Positions 44,063 to 53,330 of a stretch of 64,000 nt of DNA are shown here, one piece after another. Source of the DNA: an uncultured Lachnospiraceae bacterium (GTDB taxonomy: Bacteria > Bacillota > Clostridia > Lachnospirales > Lachnospiraceae); NCBI GenBank assembly GCA_947305245.1, contig CAMZDG010000001.1, forward strand, positions 1 to 64,000. The letters run 5' to 3'. Below the pieces are notes generated by a model. That model was not told where the DNA came from, did no database searches, and saw nothing but the letters and a program-made list of their open reading frames with translations. Position numbers and translations under genes: made by a program. Each line of letters opens with the position of its first letter. The first letter of the stretch is position 1.

Positions 44063-44091
44063 ATTATAGCGTAGGTAAGGCAAAATCACAA
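44063..44091 (-). promoter_or_regulatory. Promoter of the GH13-like gene
   Basis: Minus strand: -35 TTGTGA (44091-44086), 17-nt spacer, -10 TATAAT (44068-44063). Its transcript would run left across the DUF1292 promoter. Confidence 0.6.
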
Positions 44092-44116
44092 GCGAAATAC
44101 GTATAAGGAGACCAAT

Positions 44117-44428
44117 ATGGCAAACGAAAATTATGAAGCTGATGAAGAGATGACCGTCGACCTTGACTTAGAGGATGGCACGACCGTAACCTGTTCCATC
44201 GTAACGATCCTGGAGGTGGAAGGAAAGGATTATATCGTTCTTCTTCCCTTGAACGAAAAGGGTGAAAACGATGACGGAGAAGTATGGTTCTATCGCTATT
44301 CCGAGAATCCCGACGACCCCAACGAGGAGCCGGAGCTTGGTTATATCGACGACGATGACGAGTACGAGAAGGTTGCCGATGCCTTTGACGAATTCCTCGA
44401 TAACAGCGAATTCGACGAACTGGTATAA
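44117..44428 (+). CDS. DUF1292 domain protein
   Basis: A 103-aa very acidic cytoplasmic protein. The DUF1292 core is clear: DLDLEDGTTVTCSIVTILEV, GKDYIVLLPLNE, EVWFYRY and a C-terminal YEKVADAFDEFLD. Members are found throughout Firmicutes, often near yrrK/yrzL or alaS, but their function is unknown. It has a full consensus promoter, an AAGGAGA ribosome-binding site and its own terminator, so it forms a monocistronic unit. Confidence 0.93.
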   Translation: MANENYEADEEMTVDLDLEDGTTVTCSIVTILEVEGKDYIVLLPLNEKGENDDGEVWFYRYSENPDDPNEEPELGYIDDDDEYEKVADAFDEFLDNSEFDELV

Positions 44429-44456
44429 GTGCGTAAAAGCCTCATTCGCAGGATGT

Positions 44457-44496
44457 ATGCCCTCTTTTCTGGCGAGCCAGTAAGGAGGGTATTTTC
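44457..44496 (+). terminator. Terminator after the DUF1292 gene
   Basis: Outer stem 44457-44464 with 44485-44492 and an inner CTGGC/GCCAG stem, then four T on the plus strand. On the minus strand no U run follows, so it most likely serves only the plus-strand gene. Confidence 0.65.
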
Positions 44497-44502
44497 ATGC
44501 GT

Positions 44503-46458
44503 TTAATTCTTAAAAATCTCGCCCAGAAATCTCGATACGTCACCTGCTTCGCCGATCTCGCCTTTTATGTAAGTGAATTCCAATTCCTGCCTTGCCCTAG
44601 TCATGCCGACATAGAATACGCGCCTCTCTTCTTCCAGGGTCGCCTGATCCAGCATGGTTCCGTGCGGATAGACCCTTTCATTACAGCTCGGCAGGATCAC
44701 TTTGTCGAATTCCAGACCCTTCGAAGCATGCGCCGTCATAAGAAATACCTTTATGCGGCTGTCATCTTCCTTCATGACCTTTGCGGTGCCTTGCCCCCAA
44801 GTCTTTACCCATTCGAGGATGGATTCCTGTTTTGAAGCCTCTTTTGTCACCCATTCCAGCATTTCTTTCGCATCCTCTAGACTCTCCGCATCGTTCGCAT
44901 ATTTATCAAAGAGACATTTCTCATATCCGACCACCTTTCTTAGATATTGCACGGCCGTAAAGGGCGAAAGCTTTGCAATGCGCTCCAGCTGCCCATTCAG
45001 TAGCCTTAGTCTCTCTGCAGTTTCGAGATTTCTGGTACTATAATACTTTTCAAGCGTCATCCCATTTTCCCTGCAGGCACTCAGCGCTTCCCTCGAGACA
45101 AACCGAGAGGGCTTATTGATCACTCTTGCGACATCCTCCGGCGTTGCAATGCCGAGAGCCATTTTCAGATATGCCATGACGTCCATTGGCACCTCGCCAT
45201 GACTTGCATCCTTCTCCTTTTCCCGCATCGCAAAGGGGATCTTCTCCTGCCGAAGCCTCATGGCAAGCCTTTGCATCAGGCGATTTGTTCGAAAAAGGAT
45301 TGCCAGCGACGAAACATTTTCATCCTCTTTGGTGCAGTCTTTCCCTCCTTCCATCTCATCATTTTGAAGCAAAAAAGACTTGCAGGTTTCTTTCAAATAT
45401 TCCAATTCCTCTTCCTTCGTCCGAAATCCCCGTTTGATGATGCACCCTACTTCTTTCAATCCGCTTTCTTTCAGGCTGTTTCCTTGCCGAAAATCTATTT
45501 CCCGATTTCCATTTTGATCTCCTGTTTGTTCTCCTAATTGCTCCTTGCTTGAAACAAGTTCTTTCTCGAATCGATTTTGATTGTTCTTAATCAATTTCAT
45601 GGATGCATTAACAATCTTCGAATTACTGCGATAGTTGACCGACAGGGTAACCATGTCTGCCTGATATTCCCTTTGGAACCTTTGCATGCAGGAGGGATCT
45701 GCCCCACGAAAGCCATAGATGGACTGGTCATCATCTCCCACTGCAAAGATCGGATATGGCTCTTTCGATAACAGCCTGATCACTTCATACTGCGCAGGAT
45801 TGACGTCCTGAAACTCATCTATCAGGAGATATTCAAATTTGTTTTGCCAAAACCTTCGAAGATCCAAGTTCTCTGACAGTAGCCTTCTGCAGTCCGTCAG
45901 CATATCGTCAAAGTCAAGCTTTCCCTGCTTTCTGCGCTCTGTTTCATAGGTCGTAAACAGCTCGTCAAACAGTTCCTTGATCTCAGGCGATAGGCGCCTA
46001 GTCGCCTCCTCCTTTTTCGAGGAATTCTTATAATAACCAATGGCTGAAATGATCTCCAAAGCAAGGTTATTTCGTTCATATGTCAAGGCAGAAGGCAATA
46101 TTCTTCCAAGAACAGGAAGTAAAATCCCCTTCTTGTCCATATCTGTCAATAGCTGCGAATCATTGAAATGAGTGGATTGTTTTAAGACTTGATAAAAGAT
46201 GGAATGAAAAGTTCCGAAATTGACGGTATTGGTTGAGAAGCGTAAGAATCGTTCCTTCATGGCGGCCGCGGCGTCTCTGGTAAAGGTGAGCACCAGGATC
46301 TTTTCCGGAGAAATTTTCTTCACCTCCGTGAGATAGCGGATCCTCTGCGTGATGACGAAGGTTTTTCCGGATCCGGGTCCCGCCAAAACAAGCAGCGGGC
46401 CCGGTCCTTCAAAAGTGATCGCCTGACGCTGGGCGTCGTTTAAGCGAAGATATGTCAA
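44503..46458 (-). CDS. UvrD/PcrA-family ATP-dependent DNA helicase
   Basis: Superfamily 1A 3'-5' helicase of about 651 aa. All motifs are present: Walker [32 protein letters not shown], Walker [61 protein letters not shown] and [18 protein letters not shown]. It probably acts in repair or replication restart. A hydrophilic insertion ([20 protein letters not shown] and on) interrupts the second half. I start at TTG 46458, which has GGAGG 6 nt upstream and overlaps the gltX stop (TTGA). A longer frame to 46590 would run antisense-like through gltX codons and is not conserved. Confidence 0.93.
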   Translation of the reverse strand: MTYLRLNDAQRQAITFEGPGPLLVLAGPGSGKTFVITQRIRYLTEVKKISPEKILVLTFTRDAAAAMKERFLRFSTNTVNFGTFHSIFYQVLKQSTHFNDSQLLTDMDKKGILLPVLGRILPSALTYERNNLALEIISAIGYYKNSSKKEEATRRLSPEIKELFDELFTTYETERRKQGKLDFDDMLTDCRRLLSENLDLRRFWQNKFEYLLIDEFQDVNPAQYEVIRLLSKEPYPIFAVGDDDQSIYGFRGADPSCMQRFQREYQADMVTLSVNYRSNSKIVNASMKLIKNNQNRFEKELVSSKEQLGEQTGDQNGNREIDFRQGNSLKESGLKEVGCIIKRGFRTKEEELEYLKETCKSFLLQNDEMEGGKDCTKEDENVSSLAILFRTNRLMQRLAMRLRQEKIPFAMREKEKDASHGEVPMDVMAYLKMALGIATPEDVARVINKPSRFVSREALSACRENGMTLEKYYSTRNLETAERLRLLNGQLERIAKLSPFTAVQYLRKVVGYEKCLFDKYANDAESLEDAKEMLEWVTKEASKQESILEWVKTWGQGTAKVMKEDDSRIKVFLMTAHASKGLEFDKVILPSCNERVYPHGTMLDQATLEEERRVFYVGMTRARQELEFTYIKGEIGEAGDVSRFLGEIFKN

Positions 46459-47912
46459 ATAGATGCCTCCAAGAGCTGGATTCCTTTTTGGATCCTCTTT
46501 AAGGTCTCCTCCTTGCCGATGATCTCCATGATCTCGGTCGCGCCGGCCGGCGTCATCTGCTTGCCGGACACAGCCGTACGGATCGGCCACATCACATAGC
46601 CATTCTTTACGCCCTTCTCCTCAACATATTTACATAAGGTGGCATACAGCCCGTCATTACTGTAGTCCTCCTGTGCCTCCAGAATCGGAAGCATGTCCTT
46701 AAGCACCTGAAGGGAAGTCTCGGAATTCGTCTTCATCTTCTTGTGCGTATACATCTGCGGATCATACTCCGGAAGCTCCTCAAAGAAATCCACGAGCGCA
46801 GGAATGTCCGGGAATACCTCGATCCTGGTCTTTACCATGCCTGCGATCTTCTTTAAGTCAAAATCCTTTTTTAGTGCCTGCTTTAAGTAGGGCTCTGCCA
46901 TCTCATAGAACTTGTCAAAGTCCATTGCCTTGATATACTCGCCGTTCATCCAGCGGAGCTTTACAATGTCAAATACGGCAGGGCTCTTGCTGATCCTGTG
47001 GTAATCGAACTCCTTGATGAGCTCCTCCAAGGAGAAGATCTCCCGGTTGTCCTCAGGACTCCAGCCAAGAAGCGCAATATAATTGACGATCGCCTCGCTC
47101 ACAAAGCCTTGCTGGATCAGGTCTTCAAAGGACGAATGACCGCATCTCTTCGAGAGCTTTTTATGATTCTCATCCGTGATCAGCGGAAGGTGGATATAAA
47201 CGGGGCTCTCCCAGCCAAACGCATCATACAGTCTTTGATACTTCGGTGAAGAGGAAATATACTCATTTCCTCTCACGACATGCGTGATGTTCATGGTATG
47301 ATCATCCACGACATTCGCGAAGTTATAAGTCGGGAATCCGTCGGACTTGATCAGGATCATGTCGTCGAGCTCCGCATTGTCCACGGTAATGTCGCCATAA
47401 AGCTCGTCATGAAAGGTCGTCATGCCCTCATTCGGGATGTTTTGGCGAATGACGAAGGGCTTTCCAGCCGCAAGATTTGCCTCCACCTCTTCCTTGGAAA
47501 GGCTAAGGCAATGCTTGTCATACATGCAGATCTCCTTGCCCTCAACCACCTCGGTCTTCAGGCTCGCAAGCCTCTCCTTGTCGCAGAAGCAATAATATGC
47601 CTCGCCCTTGTCGACAAGCTCCTTCGCATATTTCATGTAAATTCCGGTCTTCACTCTCTCGCTTTGCACGTAAGGGCCGTAGCCGCCGTCCTTGTCAGGA
47701 CCCTCATCATGCACAAGTCCCGCCTCCTCAAGGGTCTTGTTGATGATCTCGATGGCACCGTCCACGAATCTCTCCTGGTCGGTATCCTCGATCCTCAACA
47801 TAAAATCGCCGCCCTCATGCTTTGCGGTAAGGAACTCATAAAGCGCCGTCCTAAGGTTGCCTACGTGCATCTTGCCGGTAGGGCTGGGCGCATATCTTGT
47901 TCTGATTCTCAT
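46455..47912 (-). CDS. gltX: Glutamyl-tRNA synthetase
   Basis: Class I synthetase of 485 aa that charges tRNA-Glu (and possibly tRNA-Gln for the amidotransferase route). The HIGH-type signature is [19 protein letters not shown] at the N-terminus and the KMSKS-type loop is [14 protein letters not shown] near residue 245. The C-terminal anticodon-binding helices end in [18 protein letters not shown]. The ribosome-binding site is AAGGAGTG. It lies 54 nt after the hydrogenase-like gene and overlaps the helicase start by 4 nt. Confidence 0.97.
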   Translation of the reverse strand: MRIRTRYAPSPTGKMHVGNLRTALYEFLTAKHEGGDFMLRIEDTDQERFVDGAIEIINKTLEEAGLVHDEGPDKDGGYGPYVQSERVKTGIYMKYAKELVDKGEAYYCFCDKERLASLKTEVVEGKEICMYDKHCLSLSKEEVEANLAAGKPFVIRQNIPNEGMTTFHDELYGDITVDNAELDDMILIKSDGFPTYNFANVVDDHTMNITHVVRGNEYISSSPKYQRLYDAFGWESPVYIHLPLITDENHKKLSKRCGHSSFEDLIQQGFVSEAIVNYIALLGWSPEDNREIFSLEELIKEFDYHRISKSPAVFDIVKLRWMNGEYIKAMDFDKFYEMAEPYLKQALKKDFDLKKIAGMVKTRIEVFPDIPALVDFFEELPEYDPQMYTHKKMKTNSETSLQVLKDMLPILEAQEDYSNDGLYATLCKYVEEKGVKNGYVMWPIRTAVSGKQMTPAGATEIMEIIGKEETLKRIQKGIQLLEASI

Positions 47913-47966
47913 TTGTCTTCACACTCCTTTATGATCTCATGGTCTATCCATAGGAAGACCATCTTC

Positions 47967-49484
47967 TTATTCCACGATTCTTTGATGGCAGCTCTCTTCG
48001 GGAACTTCCCTCCCTGCCGCCGCCTGAAACTTTGCAACCTCTTTATGAGCCTGCGGGATGGCTATATTCGTGCCTGCTCCCGCGATACATCCTCCGGGAC
48101 AAGCCATGCCCTCGATCAGGCATCCCTTCATTCTTCCCGCCTTCGCCATGGCCAGAACCTTTCGGCAGTCAGACAGCCCTTCCGCATGCTCGATCTTCAC
48201 TTCCGTTTCGGGATAATATTCCCGAATGCACTTTTCGATCGCGCTTGCAACGCCGCCGGCCACGCCATATCCTCGCCCAGCCGCAGTCGCATCGCACATT
48301 TCGTCCATGGCCTTGATCTCTTCCAGAAGAATTCCCTTTGCCTCAAACATACCGGTCAATTCCTCAAAGGTGATCACAAAATCCACGTCCGATCGTACCG
48401 TTCTCCTACTCGCCTCGAGCTTTTTCGACGCACAAGGTCCGATAAAGACCACGGATGCATTGGGTCTTTCCTTCTTGATGATCCTCGCCGTTGCGACCAT
48501 GGGAGTCAGTTCATTACTGATCTTATCGATGGTCTCCGGGAAGAAATGCTTTGCCATCACGGACCAGGAAGGGCAACAGCTGGTCAGCGCGAATTCCTGC
48601 TTTCCGGAAGCCACTTCCTTTACGTAATGCTCCGCCTCTGCCATGCATCCCATATCCGCGCCGAGTGCCGTCTCATAGACGTCCGCAAAGCCTAGCTCCT
48701 TCAGCGCCGTCTTAAACACTTCCGGCGTGACCTTCGGTCCAAATTGTCCCACGAATGCCGGCGCCACCTGTGCCACGATCTCCCTGCCGCTTTGCATCGC
48801 GCGGATCAGCTGAAAGATCTGCGACTTATCTGCTATGGCGCCGAACGGACAGCTCACCATGCACATGCCACAGGACACGCAAGTTTCATTGTCAATGGTC
48901 GCACGACCATAACTGTCGGATTTTATGGCATTCACGCCGCAGGCCGCCTTACAGGGCCGTTCCTTATGGCAGATCGCGTCATACGGACAGATTGCCTGAC
49001 ACTTTCCGCATTTAATGCACTTTTCCTGATCGATCACGGACTTTCCGTTCACGAAAGTGATCGCGTCCTTCGGACAAACCTCCTGACAGGGATGCGCCAC
49101 ACAGCCCATACAGGAGTTCGTCACCTCATAGCGGTTTTCCGGACAGGCATTGCATGCCGATGGAATGACCTGCATCAGAGGAGGTTCATAATACTTTTCG
49201 TCTATGTTGCTCTCCTCGAGTCCTTCCGTCAGATGCCCGGGATGTTCTCGGTTTTCCGGGCGCAGGCTCATGCCCATGGCAAGGCGGATCCGTTCTCGGA
49301 TGATCGCCCTGTCACGATAGACGCTTTCCCAATACTTCGGTTCCTCGTAATCGACAATCTTATAGGGCAGCGCCTCCATGTCATCCTTCAGATTGGAAGA
49401 ATGATACGCCAGATTAGCCACCTCTCGAAACACCCTGCGCCTTCTCTGGCGGACCGGGGTGTCAATTCCACGCATGTCACTCAT
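47967..49484 (-). CDS. Monomeric [FeFe]-hydrogenase-like iron-sulfur protein
   Basis: A 505-aa cytoplasmic protein. The N-terminal half has several 4Fe-4S motifs (CNACPENRYEVTNSCMGC, CIKCGKCQAICP at 156-167, CVSCGMCMVSCP at 202-213). The C-terminal half is the H-cluster domain with L1 TSCCPSW (301-307), L2 PCASKK (350-355) and L3 EGMACPGGC (458-466), so all four H-cluster cysteines appear present. The GPC in place of MPC in L2 and the extra cysteine-rich N-terminus suggest a group B or other non-prototypical type rather than a prototypical group A enzyme. It may evolve hydrogen from ferredoxin or sense redox. Maturation genes hydEFG are not in the window. Confidence 0.88.
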   Translation of the reverse strand: MSDMRGIDTPVRQRRRRVFREVANLAYHSSNLKDDMEALPYKIVDYEEPKYWESVYRDRAIIRERIRLAMGMSLRPENREHPGHLTEGLEESNIDEKYYEPPLMQVIPSACNACPENRYEVTNSCMGCVAHPCQEVCPKDAITFVNGKSVIDQEKCIKCGKCQAICPYDAICHKERPCKAACGVNAIKSDSYGRATIDNETCVSCGMCMVSCPFGAIADKSQIFQLIRAMQSGREIVAQVAPAFVGQFGPKVTPEVFKTALKELGFADVYETALGADMGCMAEAEHYVKEVASGKQEFALTSCCPSWSVMAKHFFPETIDKISNELTPMVATARIIKKERPNASVVFIGPCASKKLEASRRTVRSDVDFVITFEELTGMFEAKGILLEEIKAMDEMCDATAAGRGYGVAGGVASAIEKCIREYYPETEVKIEHAEGLSDCRKVLAMAKAGRMKGCLIEGMACPGGCIAGAGTNIAIPQAHKEVAKFQAAAGREVPEESCHQRIVE

Positions 49485-49501
49485 AGATACTCCAGTAATA
49501 T

Positions 49502-49876
49502 TTATTCAACAATAATGATGGTAACTCCAGGATCGCTGCCATCCAATCCACCGATGGTGACTCCACCGACACTGTTTCCGCCACCTTCCGGTGCCTGCGT
49601 AGGCTGTACGGTAGGTTTTGCGGTGGGTTTGGGCGTTGGAGTCGGCGTAGGTTCAGGAGTCGGTTCCGGTGTTGGTTCCGGCGTAGGCTCTGGCGTCGGT
49701 TCCACCGTCGGTTCCGGCGTAGGCTCTATGGTAGGTTCCGCCGTGGGCGTTTCCGTCGCAACACTTTGCACGCTGCTTTCCTCAGAGCTTACCACTGCAG
49801 ATGTTTCATCCGAGCAAGCCGCACAGAATGCAAGCAACGAACAAGCGATCAAAGCTGCAACCAATTTCTTTTTCAT
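49502..49876 (-). CDS. Secreted or lipid-anchored protein with Thr-Pro-Glu-Pro repeat
   Basis: A 124-aa small exported protein. The signal peptide MKKKLVAALIACSLLAFCAAC ends in a cysteine that could be lipid-modified, although the lipobox residue at -3 is an unusual cysteine. Residues about 45-92 are Pro-Thr-Glu dipeptide-like repeats (EPTPEPT), a stiff wall-spanning spacer. The last 30 residues are glycine-rich and end VTIIIVE. There is no catalytic domain, so the role is unknown. A strong GGGAGGAG precedes the ATG. It lies 17 nt before the hydrogenase-like gene. Confidence 0.82.
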   Translation of the reverse strand: MKKKLVAALIACSLLAFCAACSDETSAVVSSEESSVQSVATETPTAEPTIEPTPEPTVEPTPEPTPEPTPEPTPEPTPTPTPKPTAKPTVQPTQAPEGGGNSVGGVTIGGLDGSDPGVTIIIVE

Positions 49877-49905
49877 GATGACTCCTCCCTCATCTGTATA
49901 ATTAT

Positions 49906-50490
49906 TTATACTAAAATGACCTGATAGGGTCTCAAATCCTTTTCATCCGCCGGGATCCGCTCCGTCATCTGACAGGCATGTCCAATGGCGATCGAGCGAA
50001 CCTGAAGCTCGTCTTTCCCCTCCAAGAACCGATCATAAAAGCCCTTTCCATACCCCATCCTGTTTCTAAGCGGATCAAATCCAACGCCCGGCATGATCAG
50101 GAGCGTCTTCTTTGCCTGCTCCGGATCATATTCATATCGTTGCGTCGTCCCGTTTGGCTCCAGAATGCCGCGAAATCCTTCTTCCAATTCCTCCAAAGAC
50201 TCGATGCGATAGAAAGTCATGGTCTGCTCCTTTGAATCTCCAGCCTTCTCAATCCTTGGAACAAATACCTTTTTCCCTTTTTGCAGCGCTTCCTTTAGGA
50301 TCTCTCTGGTCCTGATCTCACTCCCGTAATCCACGAATCCTAGGATCGTGTCTGACAGATAAAACCATTGATGTCCAAGGATCCGCTCCGTGATCAGCAC
50401 CTGCGCTCGGACCTGCGCCTCTTCCGACAGCGCGTCGCGTCTTTGCATCAATTCTTTTCTGAGCCTTCTCTTTTCTTCGCGAAGCTCCAT
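49906..50490 (-). CDS. 5-formyltetrahydrofolate cyclo-ligase
   Basis: Converts 5-formyl-THF and ATP to 5,10-methenyl-THF in one-carbon metabolism. About 194 aa from the ATG at 50490 (MELREEKRRLRKELMQRR). A longer frame upstream lies inside the DUF896 gene and is not conserved. Family motifs are LGFVDYGSEIRT, VFVPRIE, the LLIMPGVGFDPLRNRMGYGKGFYDRFL signature with the ATP-binding glycines, and a C-terminal AIGHACQMTERIPADEKD. It starts one base after the DUF896 stop codon. Confidence 0.94.
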   Translation of the reverse strand: MELREEKRRLRKELMQRRDALSEEAQVRAQVLITERILGHQWFYLSDTILGFVDYGSEIRTREILKEALQKGKKVFVPRIEKAGDSKEQTMTFYRIESLEELEEGFRGILEPNGTTQRYEYDPEQAKKTLLIMPGVGFDPLRNRMGYGKGFYDRFLEGKDELQVRSIAIGHACQMTERIPADEKDLRPYQVILV

Positions 50491-50491
50491 G

Positions 50492-50752
50492 TTAGTTTTC
50501 CTTTTGTTCTTCGATCTCTTCGAGGCGTTTTTCGCCTTCCACCCTTCGTCTGCGGTCACTGACCTTCTCCCGGCTTCCATCCTCATACTGAATGGTCATG
50601 CTTTCCAGCTGACTTCTAAGGTTTCCGCGAATGCTCGCGACATAATCCTTTCGAAGCTGCGCCTGCTCTGCCTTTTCCTCTTCGGTCAGTCCCTCCGCCT
50701 TGGATTTATGATATAATTCATTGATCCTTTTGATCTTTTCATCCATGTTCAT
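50492..50752 (-). CDS. DUF896 (YnzC-like) small protein
   Basis: An 86-aa basic/acidic helical protein that opens MNMDEKIKRINELYHKSKAEGLTEEE and continues RKDYVASIRGNLRSQLESM, the hallmark of the DUF896/YnzC family. In Bacillus a member is SOS-induced; the biochemical role is unknown. Its codons for the last residues are separated by 1 nt from the 5-FTHF cyclo-ligase start. It sits between proB and that gene, a place often taken by proA in relatives. Confidence 0.92.
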   Translation of the reverse strand: MNMDEKIKRINELYHKSKAEGLTEEEKAEQAQLRKDYVASIRGNLRSQLESMTIQYEDGSREKVSDRRRRVEGEKRLEEIEEQKEN

Positions 50753-50785
50753 GACAGCTCACCAAACCTTTACGTCGAAACCATC

Positions 50786-51658
50786 TTAGGAATTCTTATG
50801 AAGATTCTCGACGAAGTTCGGCAGGTCAAAATCTTCATTTTTATTTGCCCGAAAGATCGTTCCGATCTTTTTGCCGTCAAGAATGCGATGAAGTACGCCA
50901 ATGTCCTCACTGTTTGCGATCACCATGTCTGCTCCTGCAGAGGTAGCGATCTTTGCAGCGATCAGCTTCGTGCTCATGCCGCCCGTTCCGACGCCGCTTC
51001 CGGTGCTCGCCTTCCCCATGTTCATCAGCTCAGGCGTTAGCTCCTCCACCTCATCAATAAACCTCGCGTCAGGGTTCTTATGAGGATCATCCGTATATAA
51101 TCCGTCAATGTCAGAAAGCAGGATCAACAGATCCGCATCCACAAGCGCTGCCACGATGGCCGACAAGGTGTCATTGTCACCGATCTCAATCTCATAGGTT
51201 GCAACCGTGTCATTCTCATTGACTACGGGGATCACGCCCATGTTTAGGAGTTCCGTAAAAGTATTATGTGCATTATATCGATTTAAGTTATCAACGATCG
51301 TATTCTTCGTCATCAGGATCTGTGCGGCGATCTGATTATATTCGGCAAAAAGCTTGGAATAGGTCATCATCAATCTTGCCTGACCGATGGCGGAGCATGC
51401 CTGCTTTACTGCCATGGCCTGCGACTGCACCTCGCTCTTGATCTCCGTAATGCCAACGGCCTTCTTGCCTGCGGCAATGGCTCCGCTGGTGACCAGGATC
51501 ACGTCCTTCCCCTGATTGCGTATGTCGCTGAGCTCCCTCACCAGCTTCTCCAGCCTGATGTAATCCATGTCCCCGGTCTCCTTATGCTGTAAGGAGGAGG
51601 AACCGATCTTTACCACGATTCTTTTTTTGTCTCTGATCAATTCTCTGACGTTGCTCAT
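50786..51658 (-). CDS. proB: Glutamate 5-kinase
   Basis: Phosphorylates glutamate at the gamma-carboxyl group in proline synthesis. 290 aa, the short form without a C-terminal PUA domain. The amino-acid-kinase fold is marked by RIVVKIGSSSLQ, LVTSGAIAAGKKAVG, PVVNENDTVA and GDNDTLSAIVAALVDADLLILLSDIDGLY, then GTGGMSTKLIAAKIATSAG. proA, the usual next gene, is not here; DUF896 follows after 33 nt. Confidence 0.95.
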   Translation of the reverse strand: MSNVRELIRDKKRIVVKIGSSSLQHKETGDMDYIRLEKLVRELSDIRNQGKDVILVTSGAIAAGKKAVGITEIKSEVQSQAMAVKQACSAIGQARLMMTYSKLFAEYNQIAAQILMTKNTIVDNLNRYNAHNTFTELLNMGVIPVVNENDTVATYEIEIGDNDTLSAIVAALVDADLLILLSDIDGLYTDDPHKNPDARFIDEVEELTPELMNMGKASTGSGVGTGGMSTKLIAAKIATSAGADMVIANSEDIGVLHRILDGKKIGTIFRANKNEDFDLPNFVENLHKNS

Positions 51659-51711
51659 TCGCTTGGTCCAACTTCCTCTGATAATGTATAATGGATTATT
51701 CTACTTCTTTT

Positions 51712-53328
51712 TTACGGATTCGTCAATCGTTTCCATAGTTCTTCCCCGACACGCAGTCCATCCATGGCCGCGGAAGTGATGCCACCGGCATATCCTGCGC
51801 CCTCACCGCAAGGGAAAATCCCCTGGATTTTCGAGGAAAGCCCTGTATCTCTCAGAATGCGGACAGGCGAAGACGTTCTGCTCTCGACGCCCGAAAGGAT
51901 CGCATCTTCCCTGTCAAAGCCTTTGATCTGCCGGGCAAACTGCGTCATTCCCTCCAAGAAAGCCTTCCTGCATTCCTCCGGAAGAAGTCCTCGCAAATCT
52001 GCCCATGCATAGGCTCCCTTGCAGCAAGGTAATATTTCGGATGGACCAGTTTCTGCTTCTTCCAAGGTCGGCTTTCGATACTCCCCATATCTTTGCACTG
52101 GTATTTTCCCATCTCCAAGTCGGTAAGCCTTCTCCTCCAATGCTCTTTGAAAGGCAATGCCCGCCAAAGGTCCGCTACCCGGATAATCCTCCGGCGTCAC
52201 GGAGACTATGATGGCACTGTTTGCGTTCCTTCCGTCCCGCTTGCTGTAGCTCATACCATTCACTGCAAGCCGGCCCGCCTCTGAGGAAGCATTCACGACA
52301 TAGCCGCCAGGACACATGCAAAAGGAATAGACGCCCCTTCCGTTGGAAGCCTTGGCCGTCACCTTATAAGCCGCCGCGCCAAGCTCTCCCGGATCGCTCG
52401 CTCCATACTGACTGAAATTGATCATTTCTTGGGGATGCTCTACGCGAAAGCCAACGGCAAAGGATTTTGCTTCCATGGGAAGTCCCTTTTCTTCCAGCAT
52501 TTCAAAGGTGTCCCTTGCGCTGTGACCGATCGCAAGAACCAGGAAATCACAATCTATTCGATCCTGTTCGTTGACTATAATGCCGCATAGCTTTTCCTTT
52601 TCGATCAGAAGATCCGTCACCTGACTGTCAAAGCGAACCTCTCCGCCAAGTCTCTTGATCTCCTCCCGGATCCCGGCCACGATCCTCGAAAGCTCATCCG
52701 TTCCCAGATGCGGCTTTGCGTCATATAGAATGCTCTCCTTGGCTCCAAACTTCACAAAAGTCTTAAGTACGGCGCGATTCCTTCCGCCCTGATCCTTGAC
52801 TAAGGTATTCAATTTGCCGTCAGAAAAGGTACCGGCACCGCCTTCTCCAAATTGCACGTTTGAATTCGGTTGTAATCTCCCGGTCTCCCAAAAGGCTTCC
52901 ACGTCGCGCTGCCTTTCTTCCACGCATTTTCCGCGCTCCAAAAGAAGCGGCCGAAGCCCTGCCCTCGCAAGATAATAAGCACAAAATAGCCCAGCCGGTC
53001 CCGCTCCGACGATCACGGGCCGCTCGTTTGCCATTTCATGATCTTGATATTCCGGAAATGCATATTCCTTGCGATCGCTTAAGGAAAACTGCTCCTTCGC
53101 CTTCTTGTTTTTCAAAGCCCTTTGCAGGATCTTTTGTTCGTCTTTGACTTGCACTTCCACGCCATAAACATAATAGAGCTCTGGTTTCTTCCTCGCGTCC
53201 AGGGAACGCCTTAGAACTTCGAAGCCAAGGATTTCCTCCTCCCTGATCCGAAGTGCGTCAGCTGCCTTCGCCTTTACTTCTGACATGTCATGCGGAATGC
53301 GAAGCTTTAATTGTTGTATGAGAATCAT
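51712..53328 (-). CDS. FAD-dependent dehydrogenase, DUF-type NAD(FAD)-utilising family
   Basis: About 538 aa, cytoplasmic. A 90-residue N-terminal domain (LKLRIPHDMSEVKAKAADALRI) is followed by the FAD-binding VIVGAGPAGLFCAYYLARAGL, then VQFGEGGAGTFSDGKL, LVLAIGHSARDTFEM and the C-terminal FAD motif GIFPCGEGAGYAGGITSAAMDGLRVG in two pieces. Members are widespread in anaerobes and poorly characterised; the reaction is unknown. The start at ATG 53328 is 2 nt past the stop of the upstream flavoprotein gene, with GGGATAAGG as its site. Confidence 0.88.
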   Translation of the reverse strand: MILIQQLKLRIPHDMSEVKAKAADALRIREEEILGFEVLRRSLDARKKPELYYVYGVEVQVKDEQKILQRALKNKKAKEQFSLSDRKEYAFPEYQDHEMANERPVIVGAGPAGLFCAYYLARAGLRPLLLERGKCVEERQRDVEAFWETGRLQPNSNVQFGEGGAGTFSDGKLNTLVKDQGGRNRAVLKTFVKFGAKESILYDAKPHLGTDELSRIVAGIREEIKRLGGEVRFDSQVTDLLIEKEKLCGIIVNEQDRIDCDFLVLAIGHSARDTFEMLEEKGLPMEAKSFAVGFRVEHPQEMINFSQYGASDPGELGAAAYKVTAKASNGRGVYSFCMCPGGYVVNASSEAGRLAVNGMSYSKRDGRNANSAIIVSVTPEDYPGSGPLAGIAFQRALEEKAYRLGDGKIPVQRYGEYRKPTLEEAETGPSEILPCCKGAYAWADLRGLLPEECRKAFLEGMTQFARQIKGFDREDAILSGVESRTSSPVRILRDTGLSSKIQGIFPCGEGAGYAGGITSAAMDGLRVGEELWKRLTNP

Positions 53329-53330
53329 CC

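Noticed and set aside
47280..49901. Long plus-strand frames of 471 and 385 codons
   Set aside because: Antisense to gltX, the hydrogenase-like gene and the repeat lipoprotein; their glycine-valine tail is simply the reverse of the Pro-Thr-Glu repeat.
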